A DNA stretch of 64,000 nt from Lysinibacillus pakistanensis (GTDB taxonomy: Bacteria; Bacillota; Bacilli; Bacillales_A; Planococcaceae): assembly GCA_001312325.1 (NCBI GenBank), contig BBDJ01000007.1, positions 62,001 through 126,000 of the forward strand, read 5' to 3'. Positions 35,316-45,964 of the stretch are shown in pieces (position 1 is the stretch's first letter; every line of letters begins with the position of its first letter). The translations under genes were made by a program, and so were the position numbers. The notes beneath the pieces are model-generated. The model saw nothing but the letters and a program-made list of their open reading frames with translations, did no database searches and was not told the DNA's origin.

Positions 35316-35919
35316 ATGATTATCGGATTAACAGGAAGTATTGCCAGTGGAAAAAGTACCGTTGCGAAAATGATAACAGCACTTGGTTTGCCAATTGTCG
35401 ATGCAGATATTGTAGCGCGCGATGTTGTGGAACCAGGAACGGAAACACTAGCATTAATCGCCGAGCAATTTGGACAAGATATTCTGCTGGAAGATGGCAC
35501 TTTAAATCGTGCTAAACTTGGCGATATTATTTTCCATGAGCCTGCAAAGCGTAAAATTTTAAATGATATTATGCATCCAGCTATTCGTCAGGAAATGCTG
35601 CGCCAGCGCGATGCCTATTTAGAGGCTGGCAACAAGCATGTCGTAATGGATATCCCACTCCTATTTGAAAGTAAGCTACAGCATTTCGTTGAGCGAATCA
35701 TTGTGGTTTCTGTGAGCGAGGAAGTCCAGCTTCGCCGGTTAATGGAGCGCAACAATTTGTCGAAGGAGGATGCATTAGCGCGAATGCATTCACAGCTCCC
35801 GATGTCAGTGAAGGAAAAAGGGGCACATGCAGTTATTTACAATAATGAAAATTTAGGACAAACAGAGGACCAATTGAAAAAAAATTCTTACAAAATGGGA
35901 AGTTATAGAGGCTAATTAA
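35316..35919 (+). CDS. coaE: Dephospho-CoA kinase
   Basis: Last step of coenzyme A synthesis, phosphorylating the 3'-OH of dephospho-CoA. The P-loop GLTGSIASGKSTVAKM, VDADIVARDVVEPG, VVMDIPLLFES and LMERNNLSKEDALARM are family hallmarks. AAAGGGGAATAAGTG precedes ATG 35316. One extra A at 35877-35884 hides the true C-terminus (KKILTKWEVIEAN) and moves the stop to 35917-35919, giving 200 residues. Confidence 0.95.
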
Positions 35920-35954
35920 AACCCTGTAAATAAAGACATTTTTTTCATTGCTTG

Positions 35955-35988
35955 ATGCGTAGTAAGCATATCTTACTACGCATTTTTT
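35955..35988 (+). terminator. Terminator of polA-mutM-coaE
   Basis: ATGCGTAGTAAG pairs perfectly with CTTACTACGCAT around a five-base loop, then TTTTTT. Confidence 0.92.
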
Positions 35989-36156
35989 ATGTTTGCTTAC
36001 GCCATAATAGGATTATATTTGACAAAATTATTTTTCAGAAAATAAGAACTTTAATATTATGAGTATATAATGTTCATCTTTTTTAAAATTGTGTTATACT
36101 AATCACCATAAAGTATATAATTAATCTGAGTATGTACTCACAGGAGGATTTTATAA

Positions 36157-37180
36157 ATGACAGTATCAATTGCTATTAATGGTTTCGGACGTATCGGACG
36201 TATGGTTTTCCGCCAAGCGATCGTACAAGAGGGTTTAAATATTGTGGCTATTAACGCGAGCTATCCAGCAGAAACGTTAGCACATTTGATTAAGTATGAC
36301 ACAAATCACGGAACATTTGAAGGTACGGTTGAACCAGCAGGCGATGCTTTAATTGTAAATGGTAAACGTGTTCAAATTATTAGCGAGCGTGACCCTTTAA
36401 AATTACCATGGGCTACAATGGGTATAGATATTGTTATCGAAGCAACTGGTAAATTTAATGATCGTGAAAAAGCTGCGATGCACTTAGAAGCAGGGGCAAA
36501 GAAAGTAATCTTAACAGCACCAGGTAAAAACGAGGACGTAACAATTGTTTTAGGTGTAAATGACGATAAACTTGATATTGCAAAACATGATGTTATTTCA
36601 AATGCATCTTGTACTACAAATTGCTTAGCACCAGTTGCGAAAGTATTAAATGACACATTTGGTATCGATAATGGCTTAATGACAACTGTTCATGCCTATA
36701 CAAATGACCAAAAGAACCTAGATAATCCACATAAAGATTTACGTCGTGCACGTGGATGCGCGCAGTCAATCATTCCAACATCTACAGGCGCTGCAAAAGC
36801 ATTGAAATTGGTATTACCAGAATTAGAAGGAAAAATTCATGGTATGGCACTCCGTGTTCCAACACCAAACGTATCCTTAGTGGACCTTGTAGTGGATTTA
36901 AATACGGATGTAACAGTAGATTCTGTTAATGCTGCATTTGTGAAGGCTGCTACTGAAGGACCAATGAAAGGAATTTTAAACTTCTCAGTTGAGCCTCTAG
37001 TATCTTCTGATTACAATACAACAACTTACTCTTCTACAGTTGATGGACTTTCGACAATGGTAATGGGTAGCCGCAAAGTAAAAGTACTTGCTTGGTACGA
37101 CAATGAATGGGGTTATTCTGCACGTGTAGTAGATCTTGTGAAAAAAAGTGGCAAACGCTTTAGAAACAGTTAACGCATAA
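36157..37180 (+). CDS. gapB: Glyceraldehyde-3-phosphate dehydrogenase, gluconeogenic type
   Basis: Catalytic [12 protein letters not shown] with the active-site Cys, TVHAYTNDQ with the general-base His, and [15 protein letters not shown] are present. After the first beta-alpha-beta the sequence is [15 protein letters not shown], lacking the Asp that in glycolytic GapA binds the NAD ribose, which points to the NADP-preferring GapB used in gluconeogenesis. Position after coaE also matches gapB. AGGAGG precedes the ATG. One extra A at 37141-37147 corrupts the last residues; the corrected end is [10 protein letters not shown] with stop 37178-37180, 340 residues. In B. subtilis CcpN represses gapB; I could not identify its sites. 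Confidence 0.94.
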
Positions 37181-37190
37181 TAATTATACT

Positions 37191-37230
37191 AAGCACATTG
37201 AAATCCTGGTGATTTCGGTGTGCTTTTTTT
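37191..37230 (+). terminator. Terminator of gapB
   Basis: AAGCACATTGAAATC pairs with GATTTCGGTGTGCTT around CTGGT, followed by T7. Confidence 0.92.
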
Positions 37231-37417
37231 GTTAGAGTAATAGTTTTTGAATGAGCTTTTTAAGGACATTCACTTGAAAAATTGTTGGCATCTATACTTG
37301 TACTTTCTGCTTTCAGGGTTTATCATGAGCACACTAGCGTGAATGCGCTTTTCTTACATGTGGGAAATTTGTTATAATAGGAATATTAAATTGTTGTGAA
37401 ATCAGGAGAGTAAAGAT

Positions 37418-37890
37418 ATGAGATGTCCATCTTGCCAATTTAACGGAACGCGTGTAGTGGATTCGAGGCCAGTAGATGATAATAAAGAAATTCGAAGACG
37501 TCGTGAATGCGAGTCATGTGGCTTTCGCTTTACAACGTTTGAAAAAAATTGAAGAGACACCACTTGTTGTTGTAAAAAAAAGAAGGTTCACGTGAGGAGT
37601 TTAGTCGTGAAAAGGTACTTCGTGGGCTTATTCGTGCTTGTGAAAAACGTCCAGTTGCCCTAGATGTTCTTGAGCAACTCGTATTATCGATTGAAAAAGA
37701 CCTCCGTCGTATTGGTAATTCAGAGGTACGCTCTGAGGATGTTGGGGAAATGGTAATGGACCGCCTAGCGAAAATCGATGAGGTAGCATATGTCCGCTTT
37801 GCATCGGTTTATCGTCAATTTAAGGACATCAATGTCTTTATTGAAGAAATTAAAGATATTATTCAACGTCAGACAGAGCAAAAATCTTAA
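37418..37890 (+). CDS. nrdR: Transcriptional repressor NrdR
   Basis: Nucleotide-sensing repressor of ribonucleotide reductase genes. The N-terminal zinc ribbon (MRCPSCQ and CESCGFRF, four Cys) precedes an ATP-cone domain ([26 protein letters not shown]). TCAGGAGAG precedes ATG 37418. Extra A bases at 37544-37550 and 37574-37581 fragment the frame. Corrected length is 156, the family norm. It begins the nrdR-dnaB-dnaI cluster; dnaB starts 18 bases after its stop. Confidence 0.94.
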
Positions 37891-37908
37891 GTAATACAGA
37901 GAGGGTGA

Positions 37909-39278
37909 ATGTCGTTGATTCATTTGTATAAGGAATTACAGCCTGCTGATTCTTTTGACATTCGTTTACCTCATGCACTTTCTACACAGGAACGTCAATT
38001 AGTAACATTATTTTATCAGCCATTAACTGGGGCAGAGCCGATTAGCCTTTATTTAACACTTTGGGCAGAAGCTGAGCAAATGCCAGATCAGCAAATGACA
38101 CATTATTATTTAATGAATGTTTTAGGGCTTCCAATTGGTAAAATATTTGAGGCACGAATAGCACTTGAAGCGATTGGCTTATTACGTACATGGAAGAAAG
38201 AAAATACGGGAGAGCGAAGCTTTTTATATGAACTAATTCGTCCACTTGATGCAGATAGTTTTATGAAAGACCCGCTATTATCCATGTTTTTATTTAGTAA
38301 AATTGGAGAGCAAGCTTATCGGAGGCTGCGACAGCGCTTTATAGCTCCTGCAAGAGATGCTGAATTTAAAGATGTATCTCGCGCTTTTATTGATGTTTAT
38401 AAGCCTGTAAATTCAAATATTCCTGATGATTTACAAGCTAGTAAGAGTAGCAAGGATAATCAGTCAAAAATATATCCGTTTTATTTTGACCAGTTTGATT
38501 TTGAGCTTCTTAAAGCAGGGTTATCTGAGCAATTAGTGCCTGCCAGTTTACTTACATTAGATGTTCGTGAAACGATTGCTAAACTTGCATTCCTATATCA
38601 TTTAACTGCACTAGATATGCAAAAAAATAGTGATTCTAGCTTTAGATGATGATGTGGGCATTTCACAGGAGCGGCTTCGTAAGGCTGCGGCTGATTTTTA
38701 TAAGCTAACGGTCTCAAAAGAGCCACCAAAATTGATACGAGTAAATGAACCAGCCCCTGTAGAAGGAGCAGGACATAAAACAAAGGATCAGGAGCTACAG
38801 CAATACCTAGAAACCACACCTCCTATTCAAGTGCTACGAGATATTAATAACGGTAAAGAGCCTCTACAAACCTCTGTCCAACTTGCTGAAAGTTTAATTG
38901 TTCAGCATGGTATGCCAGTAGGAGTTGTCAATGCTCTTTTAGAATATGTAATGCTTACTACGGATATGAAGCTACCTAAAAAGTATGTAGAGACGATTGC
39001 AGATCATTGGGTTCGCAAAAATATTCAAACAGCTAAGGAAGCAATGGAGCTTGCGCGTCAGGAGCATGATAAATACACTACTTGGAAAAATAAACCCCAG
39101 ACACCGAGTAAAAGCAGTCAAAATGTCAAGGGACGTTCAGGAAAGCAACGTGAAGAGAAGGTACCTGAATGGTTTTACAAGCGTAATGAGCAGCAGGAGG
39201 AAAGCACCTCAAGCACGATAGATTTTGAAAAAGAGCGTCAAAAAAATATTAGAAATGCTAGGGAAAAGTGATAAGTAG
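37909..39278 (+). CDS. dnaB: Replication initiation and membrane attachment protein DnaB
   Basis: Firmicute-specific helicase-loading factor that works with DnaD and DnaI at oriC and restart sites; it is not the replicative helicase. The N-terminal domain (ERQLVTLFYQPLTGAEPISLYLTLW) and the C-terminal DnaD/DnaB-type helical domain (LAESLIVQHGMPVGVVNALLEYVM with PKKYVETIADHW) are visible. GAGGGTGA precedes ATG 37909. The A run at 38621-38627 has one extra base. A second run at 39240-39246 probably does too; corrected, the protein ends KILEMLGKSDK with stop 39276-39278 and 455 residues, otherwise at 39271. Confidence 0.9.
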
Positions 39279-39292
39279 GAGGGTGAACGACA

Positions 39293-40234
39293 ATCGAACA
39301 AATTAATGGACCATTAAAAAGAGCAGTTAATGTACCATCATTTCAAGAGCGTTACGAAGCGATGCGTCGAGAAATTTTAGAAAACCCTCGTGTGCAAGAT
39401 TTTTTTAGCAGCGCATGCAAATGAGTTAAGCTATGATTCCATTGAGCGTAATTTACCGAAGCTTCATGAGTTTATAAGTCAATCTACTGTTTGCTGTGGC
39501 TGTGACAATACAGATCATTGTACAAACTATTTGAAAGGTTTTATTCCAACTTTACGTGTCGTTCGAAATACTGTGGAAATGGATTATGTGCGTTGTGATC
39601 AAAAAAATTCGTGAGGATGAGCGCAGGGATGTAGCCAATATGATTGCGAGTATGCATATGCCTAAAGATGTTCTTCAAGCAACCATTCAAGATTTAATGA
39701 TTGACGACGAATCTCGCGTTATGATTGCGCAAAAAGCGGCACAATTTGTCAAGGCTACTCTAGAATCCGGGAAGCTCCCTGCAAAGGGCTATTATTTATA
39801 TGGAAAGTTTGGTGTAGGGAAATCCTTTGTATTGGGTGCCTTGGCTAACGAATTAGCTGCTATCAAAATACGTTCAGTAGTCGTTTTTGTGCCAGAATTT
39901 TTACGAGAAATGAAAAATGCCATTGGTGATAATACATTGAATGAAAAAAATAGACTATGTGAAAAAGGCACCTGTGCTGATGTTTGATGACCTAGGAGCC
40001 GAGACGATGACCACTTGGACGAGGGATGAAATTTTGGGAACTATATTCCATTATCGTATGGCCGAGCAATTACCAACATTTATAACTTCTAATTTTAATT
40101 ATGATGAATTGGAACATCATTTAGCACAATCACAAAAAGGTGATATCGAAGTAGTCAAAGCAGGGCGGATTATGGAACGTGTCAAAGCCTTGACAGAGCC
40201 GATTGAAATGCGCGGTAAAAATCGTCGTATGTAA
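39293..40234 (+). CDS. dnaI: Helicase loader DnaI, with an ATC start
   Basis: AAA+ ATPase that loads the replicative helicase. N-terminal zinc-binding cysteines (CCGCDNTDHC), Walker A LYGKFGVGKSF, Walker B VLMFDDLGAE and the sensor region TFITSNF are clear. The frame has no ATG, GTG or TTG near its ribosome site: AGGAGGGTGA is followed after normal spacing by ATC GAA CAA ATT, which aligns with the MEPI start I recall for B. subtilis DnaI. The next in-frame ATG is 23 codons later without a ribosome site. Extra bases at 39400-39406, 39601-39607 and 39944-39950 split the frame; corrected length 312. Confidence 0.88.
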
Positions 40235-40308
40235 GATTGACAGTTGCATTTTACGACAATCGAGCGTATACTGTCACATATAATAAATAACTTCTTTCAG
40301 CATGCTGT

Positions 40309-40485
40309 GCAAACACCCGCTGAAAAAAAGTTAATGCCTCCGGCGGATGTCACGGAATCGGAAAGAGTTCATAAAGGATGTTAGCCTAAAACCATCGCAT
40401 CCATGCGATAACGGCTAACTGACCTGCATCGTGCAGGCCTAAGCACAAAGCCGATTCGAGACGCAATTATGCCGAGGCATAATTG
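40309..40485 (+). repeat. Structured repeat element, copy B (hairpin chain)
   Basis: Begins CAAACACCCGCTG and GCCTCCGGCGGATGTCACGG, shared in part with 27917-27980. Three strong hairpins follow: GTTAGCC/GGCTAAC (40380-40419) enclosing ATCGCAT/ATGCGAT; CCTGCA/TGCAGG (40423-40437); and CAATTATGCC/GGCATAATTG (40464-40485), a perfect 10-pair stem with a two-base loop. The element lies between dnaI and the thrS T-box, neither of which needs it. No T tracts, so not terminators. Confidence 0.6.
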
Positions 40486-40499
40486 ATCAAAAATGCATT

Positions 40500-40735
40500 G
40501 ATGAGGACATGAATTTTGTGTAACAGCTTTTAGAGAGGGAAGTCATTGGCTGTAAGCTTCCTAGTTCGAGCACACTATTTACTACCTGCTGAGCAGCGAA
40601 AGGGATAATCTTTCGCCGGTCCCTAGCCCGTTAGCTAGCCTTGAGCTTCGTCTGACTATAAAAGTCGGAAGGAAGAAGGGTGGAACCACGAGCATACGCT
40701 TCGTCCCTTTCGTAGGGACGGGGCTTTTTTTTATT
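40500..40735 (+). ncRNA. T-box leader of thrS
   Basis: tRNA-sensing leader that lets transcription continue when threonyl-tRNA is uncharged. The T-box core AAGGGTGGAACCACG (40677-40691) is near consensus; it is followed by a terminator (CGTCCCTTTCGTAGGGACGG, 40702-40721, then a T tract). Upstream, AGAGAGGGAAG (about 40532-40541) is the Stem I signature, and ACC at 40584-40586 in ATTTACTACCTGC is the likely specifier codon for threonine. I infer the specifier from position, without folding the RNA. Confidence 0.9.
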
Positions 40736-40885
40736 TCCGTTAAATGGAATATAGTGGTGAGATGAATGCGGATATAGTTTCTTTTCAGTGGGTGTTAAAA
40801 CACCTGTAGAATAAGGATTTATACCGGGGATTCTTGGACTTCAATCATGCATCATAACAAAACAACTATAAGGAGTGCGAAAAAA

Positions 40886-42819
40886 ATGTCAGATATGATT
40901 AAATTAACTTTCCCAGATGGCGCTGTAAAGGAATTTGCAAAAGGTACATCTACTGATGACGTAGCATTATCAATTAGCCCAGGACTTCGTAAAAAAGCAT
41001 ATGCTGGTAAAGTAAATGGTGTCTTAGTCGATTTAAAAACACCAATTGAAGAGGATGCTGCTATCTCAATTATTACTCAGGATGATGAGGAAGCATTAGA
41101 AATTTTACGTCACTCTACTGCACACTTAACAGCACAAGCGATTAAACGTTTATTCCCAGGTGTTAAACTTGGTATTGGTCCAGTGATTGAAGGTGGCTTC
41201 TACTACGATATTGATGCACCAACTCCAATCACTGCTGAAGACCTACCGGCAATCGAAAAAGAAATGAAAAAAAATCATCGCTGAAAACCTAGAGATCGAG
41301 CGCAAAAATGTTAGCCGTGCAGATGCACAAGCGATCTATGAAGAAATTGGCGATGAATACAAATTAGAATTACTAGAAGCCATCCCAGTAGATGAGCAAG
41401 TTTCTATTTACTATCAAGGTGAATTCTTCGACCTTTGCCGAGGTATTCACGCACCATCGACTGGCAAGCTTCGCGAGTTCAAACTTCTTTCATTAGCTGG
41501 CGCTTACTGGAGAGGTAACTCAGATAACAAAATGCTACAACGTATTTATGGTACAGCATTCTTTAAAAAAAGAAGATTTAAAACATCACCTACAAATGCT
41601 TGAAGAAGCAAAAGAACGTGATCACCGTAAAATTGGGAAAGAATTAGACCTGTTCACTACTTCTCAAAAGGTAGGTCAAGGTTTACCACTTTGGTTACCA
41701 AATGGTGCAACAATTCGTCGTGTTATTGAACGTTATATTGTGGATAAAGAATTATCACTTGGGTATAAGCATGTTTATACACCAGTATTAGGTTCAAAAG
41801 AGCTTTATCAAACTTCTGGTCACTGGGATCACTATCAAGATTCTATTTTCCCACCAATGGAGATGGACAATGAAACATTAATTATGAGACCTATGAACTG
41901 TCCTCACCATATGATGGTTTACAAAAATAGCATGCATTCATATCGTAATCTGCCATTACGTATTGCAGAGCTTGGTACAATGCACCGTTATGAAATGTCA
42001 GGAGCTGTTTCTGGCCTACAACGTGTACGTGGGATGACTTTAAACGATGCCCATATCTTTGTTCGTCCTGACCAAATTAAAGCAGAATTCCAAAAAGTGG
42101 TGCAGTTAATTTTAGAAGTTTATAAAGATTTCGATTTAAATGATTATTCATTCCGCTTATCTTACCGCGACCCAGCAGATACAGAGAAATACTTCGATGA
42201 TGATGAAATGTGGGAAAAAGCACAAAGCATGTTAAAAGAAGCAATGGATGAGCTTGGCTTAGATTACTTCGAAGCGGAAGGTGAGGCTGCATTCTATGGC
42301 CCTAAACTTGACGTACAAGTAAAAACAGCGATTGGTAAAGAAGAGACTTTATCAACAGTTCAACTAGACTTCTTATTACCTGAACGTTTTGATCTAACTT
42401 ATGTTGGTGAAGATGGAAAGCCACATCGTCCAGTAGTTATTCACCGCGGTGTTGTTTCCACAATGGAACGTTTCGTAGCCTTCTTAATTGAAGAATACAA
42501 AGGCGCATTCCCAACATGGTTAGCGCCAGTTCAAGTAGAAGTGATTCCAGTATCGAATGAAGCCCACTTCGACTATGCAAAACAAATTGAAGAGCAATTA
42601 ACAGCAGCAGGCTTACGTGTTGAAATGGATGACCGTGAAGAAAAATTAGGCTATAAAATTCGTGAAGCACAAATGAAAAAAATCCCGTATATGCTTGTTA
42701 TTGGGGATAAAGAAGTTGAGGCAAATGGTGTGAATGTACGTCGTTATGGCTCAAAAGATTCTGAAACAATTAGCTTTGAAGATTTCCTAGCAACTATAAA
42801 AGCAGAAATTATTAAATAA
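40886..42819 (+). CDS. thrS: Threonine-tRNA ligase
   Basis: Charges tRNA-Thr. Domain order: N-terminal TGS ([21 protein letters not shown]), the editing domain with [16 protein letters not shown], class II core with [16 protein letters not shown] (zinc Cys), [26 protein letters not shown] and [21 protein letters not shown], and the anticodon domain ([21 protein letters not shown]). AAGGAG precedes ATG 40886. Extra A bases at 41268-41275 and 41566-41572 split it; corrected length 643. Controlled by the T-box upstream. Confidence 0.97.
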
Positions 42820-42830
42820 GCATTCATAAG

Positions 42831-42858
42831 AAACCCTCACTTACATTAGTGAGGGTTT
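42831..42858 (+). terminator. Hairpin after thrS
   Basis: AAACCCTCACT pairs with AGTGAGGGTTT. It is followed by TATATATA, not a full T tract, but its place after thrS suggests a terminator. Confidence 0.65.
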
Positions 42859-42935
42859 ATATATATAATGAATCTTGCTTTTGTATAAAATATTTTTTTT
42901 CTAGGTCAATCTAGTAGGGATAAGAAAATAAATAT

Positions 42936-42964
42936 TTGACAGCTTATTATATACATGCTAATAT
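42936..42964 (+). promoter_or_regulatory. Promoter of the infC operon
   Basis: TTGACA (42936-42941) and TAATAT (42959-42964) are 17 bases apart, immediately before the L20-type leader. Confidence 0.7.
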
Positions 42965-42974
42965 AATTAAGGTT

Positions 42975-43140
42975 AATGAATACAAAGTTTGTGGTTGAAG
43001 TAGAGGCTGCCCGCTTCTCACCTGATTAACGCTCTAGGCTGTGAACAGGTATGACACGTTGAATTGTTTTGCGCAGACTTGCGCATGCACATATAGCGGG
43101 CGGACATCTTCAAAGTGTCCGTCCTTTTTTTTATGGACAT
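42975..43140 (+). ncRNA. Ribosomal protein L20-type leader of infC-rpmI-rplT
   Basis: A long structured 5' leader ending in a strong terminator (GGCGGACA with TGTCCGTCC, then T8, 43098-43132), with a small GCGCA/TGCGC hairpin before it. In Bacillus, L20 binds such a leader and causes premature termination of the infC operon. The leader starts about 10 bases after the promoter; limits are approximate. Confidence 0.85.
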
Positions 43141-43220
43141 GACAAGAGGATGTACCGTTCAACCGGGCAAGGCTTTGCCCAAACCATGTATTCGCGACAA
43201 TTACTTGGAGGTGGATTACT

Positions 43221-43736
43221 ATTAGCAAAGACATGTATGTAAACGAAGGCATTCGCGCACGTGAACTTCGATTAATCGATCACAATGGTGACCAGCTTGG
43301 TGTAAAGACACGTAATGAAGCGCTAGAAATCGCCGCTCGTGTAAACTTGGATCTTGTCCTTGTGGCCCCTCAAGCCAAGCCGCCAGTCGCTCGTATCATG
43401 GACTATGGTAAATTTAAGTTTGAACAGCAAAAGAAAGACCGTGAAATTCGTAAAAATCAAAAGGTCATCGTCATGAAAGAGGTTCGTTTGAGCCCAACAA
43501 TTGATGAACATGATTTCCAAACGAAGTTACGTAATGCGATTAAATTCCTTGAAAAAGGCGATAAAGTTAAATGTAGCCTACGTTTCAAAGGTCGTGCGAT
43601 TACACATAAAGAAATTGGTCAACGTGTGCTAGATCGCTTTGCTGAAGCTTGTGCTGAAGTATCGACGGTAGAACAAAAGCCGAAGATGGAAGGCCGAAGC
43701 ATGTTCTTAGTTCTTCAACCAAAGAACGAGAAATAA
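43221..43736 (+). CDS. infC: Translation initiation factor IF-3, with an ATT start
   Basis: Binds the 30S subunit and proofreads start-codon choice. The sequence from the ATT at 43221 ([19 protein letters not shown]) and the C-terminal [33 protein letters not shown] are family hallmarks; 171 residues, no frameshift. GGAGGTGG lies six bases before ATT. ATT is the known start codon in Bacillus infC and allows IF-3 to repress its own translation. The next in-frame ATG, codon 5, is too far from the ribosome site. Confidence 0.95.
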   Translation: MSKDMYVNEGIRARELRLIDHNGDQLGVKTRNEALEIAARVNLDLVLVAPQAKPPVARIMDYGKFKFEQQKKDREIRKNQKVIVMKEVRLSPTIDEHDFQTKLRNAIKFLEKGDKVKCSLRFKGRAITHKEIGQRVLDRFAEACAEVSTVEQKPKMEGRSMFLVLQPKNEK

Positions 43737-43767
43737 TATTAGACGAACAGTTTAGGAGGAATTCGAC

Positions 43768-43969
43768 ATGCCAAAAATGAAAACTCACCGTGGAGCTGCG
43801 AAACGTTTCAAAAAAAACGGGTTCAGGTAAATTAAAATACGACCGCGCTTACGGAAGCCACTTATTCGCAAACAAATCTACGAAACAAAAACGTCACCTA
43901 CGTAAAGCGAACATCGTTTCATCTGGTGATTTCAAACGTATTCGTTCATTACTTGTTTACATGAAATAA
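43768..43969 (+). CDS. rpmI: Ribosomal protein L35
   Basis: Small basic 50S protein of 66 residues ([20 protein letters not shown] start). TTAGGAGG precedes the ATG, 32 bases after infC. One extra A at 43810-43817 breaks the frame after RFKK. Part of the infC-rpmI-rplT operon. Confidence 0.96.
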
Positions 43970-44027
43970 TTAGACTACACAAAATAACTAACATTCATTT
44001 TTAAATGAAAAGCAGGAGGTAATTCAT

Positions 44028-44390
<363 letters not shown>

Positions 44391-44413
44391 TTAAGCGATA
44401 TAATGTTTTTTTA

Positions 44414-44495
44414 CACGACTGAAACGAAGCGAATCTCAGTTAAATTCTGCGATGAAAGCGAAGCGACAGTCGCAAAAAAAGCAGTAGCAAAATAA
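44414..44495 (+). repeat. Partial duplication of the rplT 3' end
   Basis: Between rplT and its terminator, GTC GCA AAA AAA GCA GTA GCA AAA TAA (44469-44495) encodes VAKKAVAK and a stop, mirroring the rplT end AAKKAVAK stop with synonymous differences. Just before it, TGAAACGAAGCGA (44420) and TGAAAGCGAAGCGA (44453) form a diverged direct repeat. No start or ribosome site is present, so it is not a gene. Confidence 0.55.
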
Positions 44496-44506
44496 TATGT
44501 ATTCTC

Positions 44507-44539
44507 AAGACTGATGGATTTATCCGTCAGTCTTTTTTT
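44507..44539 (+). terminator. Terminator of infC-rpmI-rplT
   Basis: AAGACTGATGGA pairs with TCCGTCAGTCTT around a four-base loop, then T7. Confidence 0.9.
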
Positions 44540-44579
44540 ATGTTAGATTAGTAGTAAATCACTTGTAAAGGAGACTTCA

Positions 44580-44840
44580 ATGGGACAAGCATTAGTAGCC
44601 TATATGGCAATTGTTTCTATAGTACTGCTCGTAATGATGGGCATGGATAAATCCAAAGCAAAAAAGCATGAGTGGCGAATTGCGGAACGTTCGCTTTTTA
44701 CGCTGGCCATTGCTGGAGGGGCAGTAGGCGGCGTGTTGGGAATGTATTTATTTCGTCATAAAACACGCCATAACAGCTTTGCTTTTGGCTTCCCACTGTT
44801 AGCCGCTGTTCAAATTTTTATCGTTGTACAGCTATGGTGA
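44580..44840 (+). CDS. ysdA: DUF1294 small membrane protein
   Basis: 86 residues with three hydrophobic segments and the DUF1294 pattern MGMDKSKAKKHEWRIAER followed by GGAVGGVLGMYLFRHKTRHNSFAFGFPL. Position after rplT matches B. subtilis ysdA. AAAGGAG precedes the ATG. Intact. Function unknown. Confidence 0.88.
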   Translation: MGQALVAYMAIVSIVLLVMMGMDKSKAKKHEWRIAERSLFTLAIAGGAVGGVLGMYLFRHKTRHNSFAFGFPLLAAVQIFIVVQLW

Positions 44841-44875
44841 GAGTGAGGAGACACAAAAAAATACGCTAATTACAA

Positions 44876-44900
44876 ACACATCCTCATGAGGAGGATGTGT
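44876..44900. terminator. Hairpin between convergent ysdA and ysdB
   Basis: ACACATCCTC and GAGGATGTGT form a perfect 10-pair stem. It overlaps the last codons of ysdB on the minus strand, where the poly-T tract lies somewhat downstream. Confidence 0.65.
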
Positions 44901-45281
44901 TGCGCATAAGCTGTTCAATGGGCTGCTTCCAATTAATTTTTGCGTTTGGATAGTTCAATAGGATTTCTTGCTGTAAATATTCAAAATCACTTTTTTTTGA
45001 AGCCCTGCAATGTCGCAGCATCACGAGCACCAACGAAAATTGTCACAACCTCAAAGGCTTCCTCAGTAGTACCGAGGTATTTTTCACCTTCAAAAAGTGC
45101 ACCCTTATAGGATATAAAGAAATTTTTTTCGGACATTTTTAACATCATCGTAAAAATAATAATGGCCTTTTTCATAGGCTTCATCAAGTTTTCGCTTAGG
45201 ATCGGTTATATAACGAATCGCTTTGTAAAATACATAGATTATAAGCGCAATTACAGCAAGTCGAATTAGTAACGGCAACAT
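44884..45281 (-). CDS. ysdB: YsdB-like membrane-anchored protein
   Basis: 131 residues after removing two extra bases (44991-44998 and 45124-45130). One N-terminal membrane anchor (LLIRLAVIALIIYVFYKAI) is followed by DPKRKLDEAYEKGHYYFYDD and a soluble part with FLVSYKGALFEGEKYLG-like sequence (here FFISYKGALFEGEKYLG). Length and position match B. subtilis YsdB, whose gene belongs to the SigW cell-envelope stress regulon; function unknown. AAGGGGGAAAT precedes the start. Confidence 0.82.
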
Positions 45282-45383
45282 GTTTTATTTCCCCCTTGAA
45301 TAAAGGTTATTCTTCCTATACGATTGAAGGGGGAAATTAGTTTCACTTTTTATAAATTATTTTAGAAATTTAGGAGAAAAAAA

Positions 45384-45870
45384 ATGAATTTACAACAATT
45401 GTTTAAAATGCAGCAAGAGCTTGATGATTTTATCGAGAAAACACAAAAAAATTGAACAGGATGTTTTTAAAGAAAAAGGTTTAGCATTAATGGTTGAATT
45501 AGCAGAACTAGCTAATGAAACACGCTGCTTTAAATTTTGGAGTACAAAGGGACCCTCAGCTCGGACTGTTATTTTAGAGGAGTATGTGGATTCAATTCAT
45601 TTTATATTATCCCTCGGTCTACTAAAGGGTTACACAAAGCTAGAAAATTGGCCAGTAATTCAAGAAAAGCGAAATTTAACAGAAATTTTCTTACTGACAC
45701 AGGACTATATTTTAACCTTTATTCACCAGCCATCAGAGGATAGATATTTAATGATTTGGCAATGCTATAGTTTACTTGCGTTTAATTTAGGCTTTACGTT
45801 TGAGGATGTTGTGGCAGCGTATATAGAAAAGAATGAAGAAAATTATAATCGCCAGCGTTCAGGGTATTAA
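45384..45870 (+). CDS. dUTP diphosphatase, dimeric all-alpha type
   Basis: Hydrolyses dUTP to dUMP, keeping uracil out of DNA. The MazG-like metal site is visible as ALMVELAELANETRCFKFWS (ExxE pattern) followed by EEYVDSIHFILSLGL (E-n-D). 161 residues after removal of one extra A at 45445-45451. AGGAGAAA precedes the ATG. It belongs to the dUTPase_2 family found in this position in Bacillus relatives. ysdC follows. Confidence 0.85.
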
Positions 45871-45964
45871 TGTGAGAAATACATCAATTTTCAGACGATT
45901 ATACTAGGAATATTTCGGTAAACGAAGTATAATAGAGAAGATTTTAGAAGTAGGAGGCAAAAGG

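Noticed and set aside
40235..40885. A transposon or integrase relic between dnaI and thrS
   Set aside because: No coding similarity to transposases and no terminal inverted repeats with target duplication; hairpins and the T-box explain the stretch.
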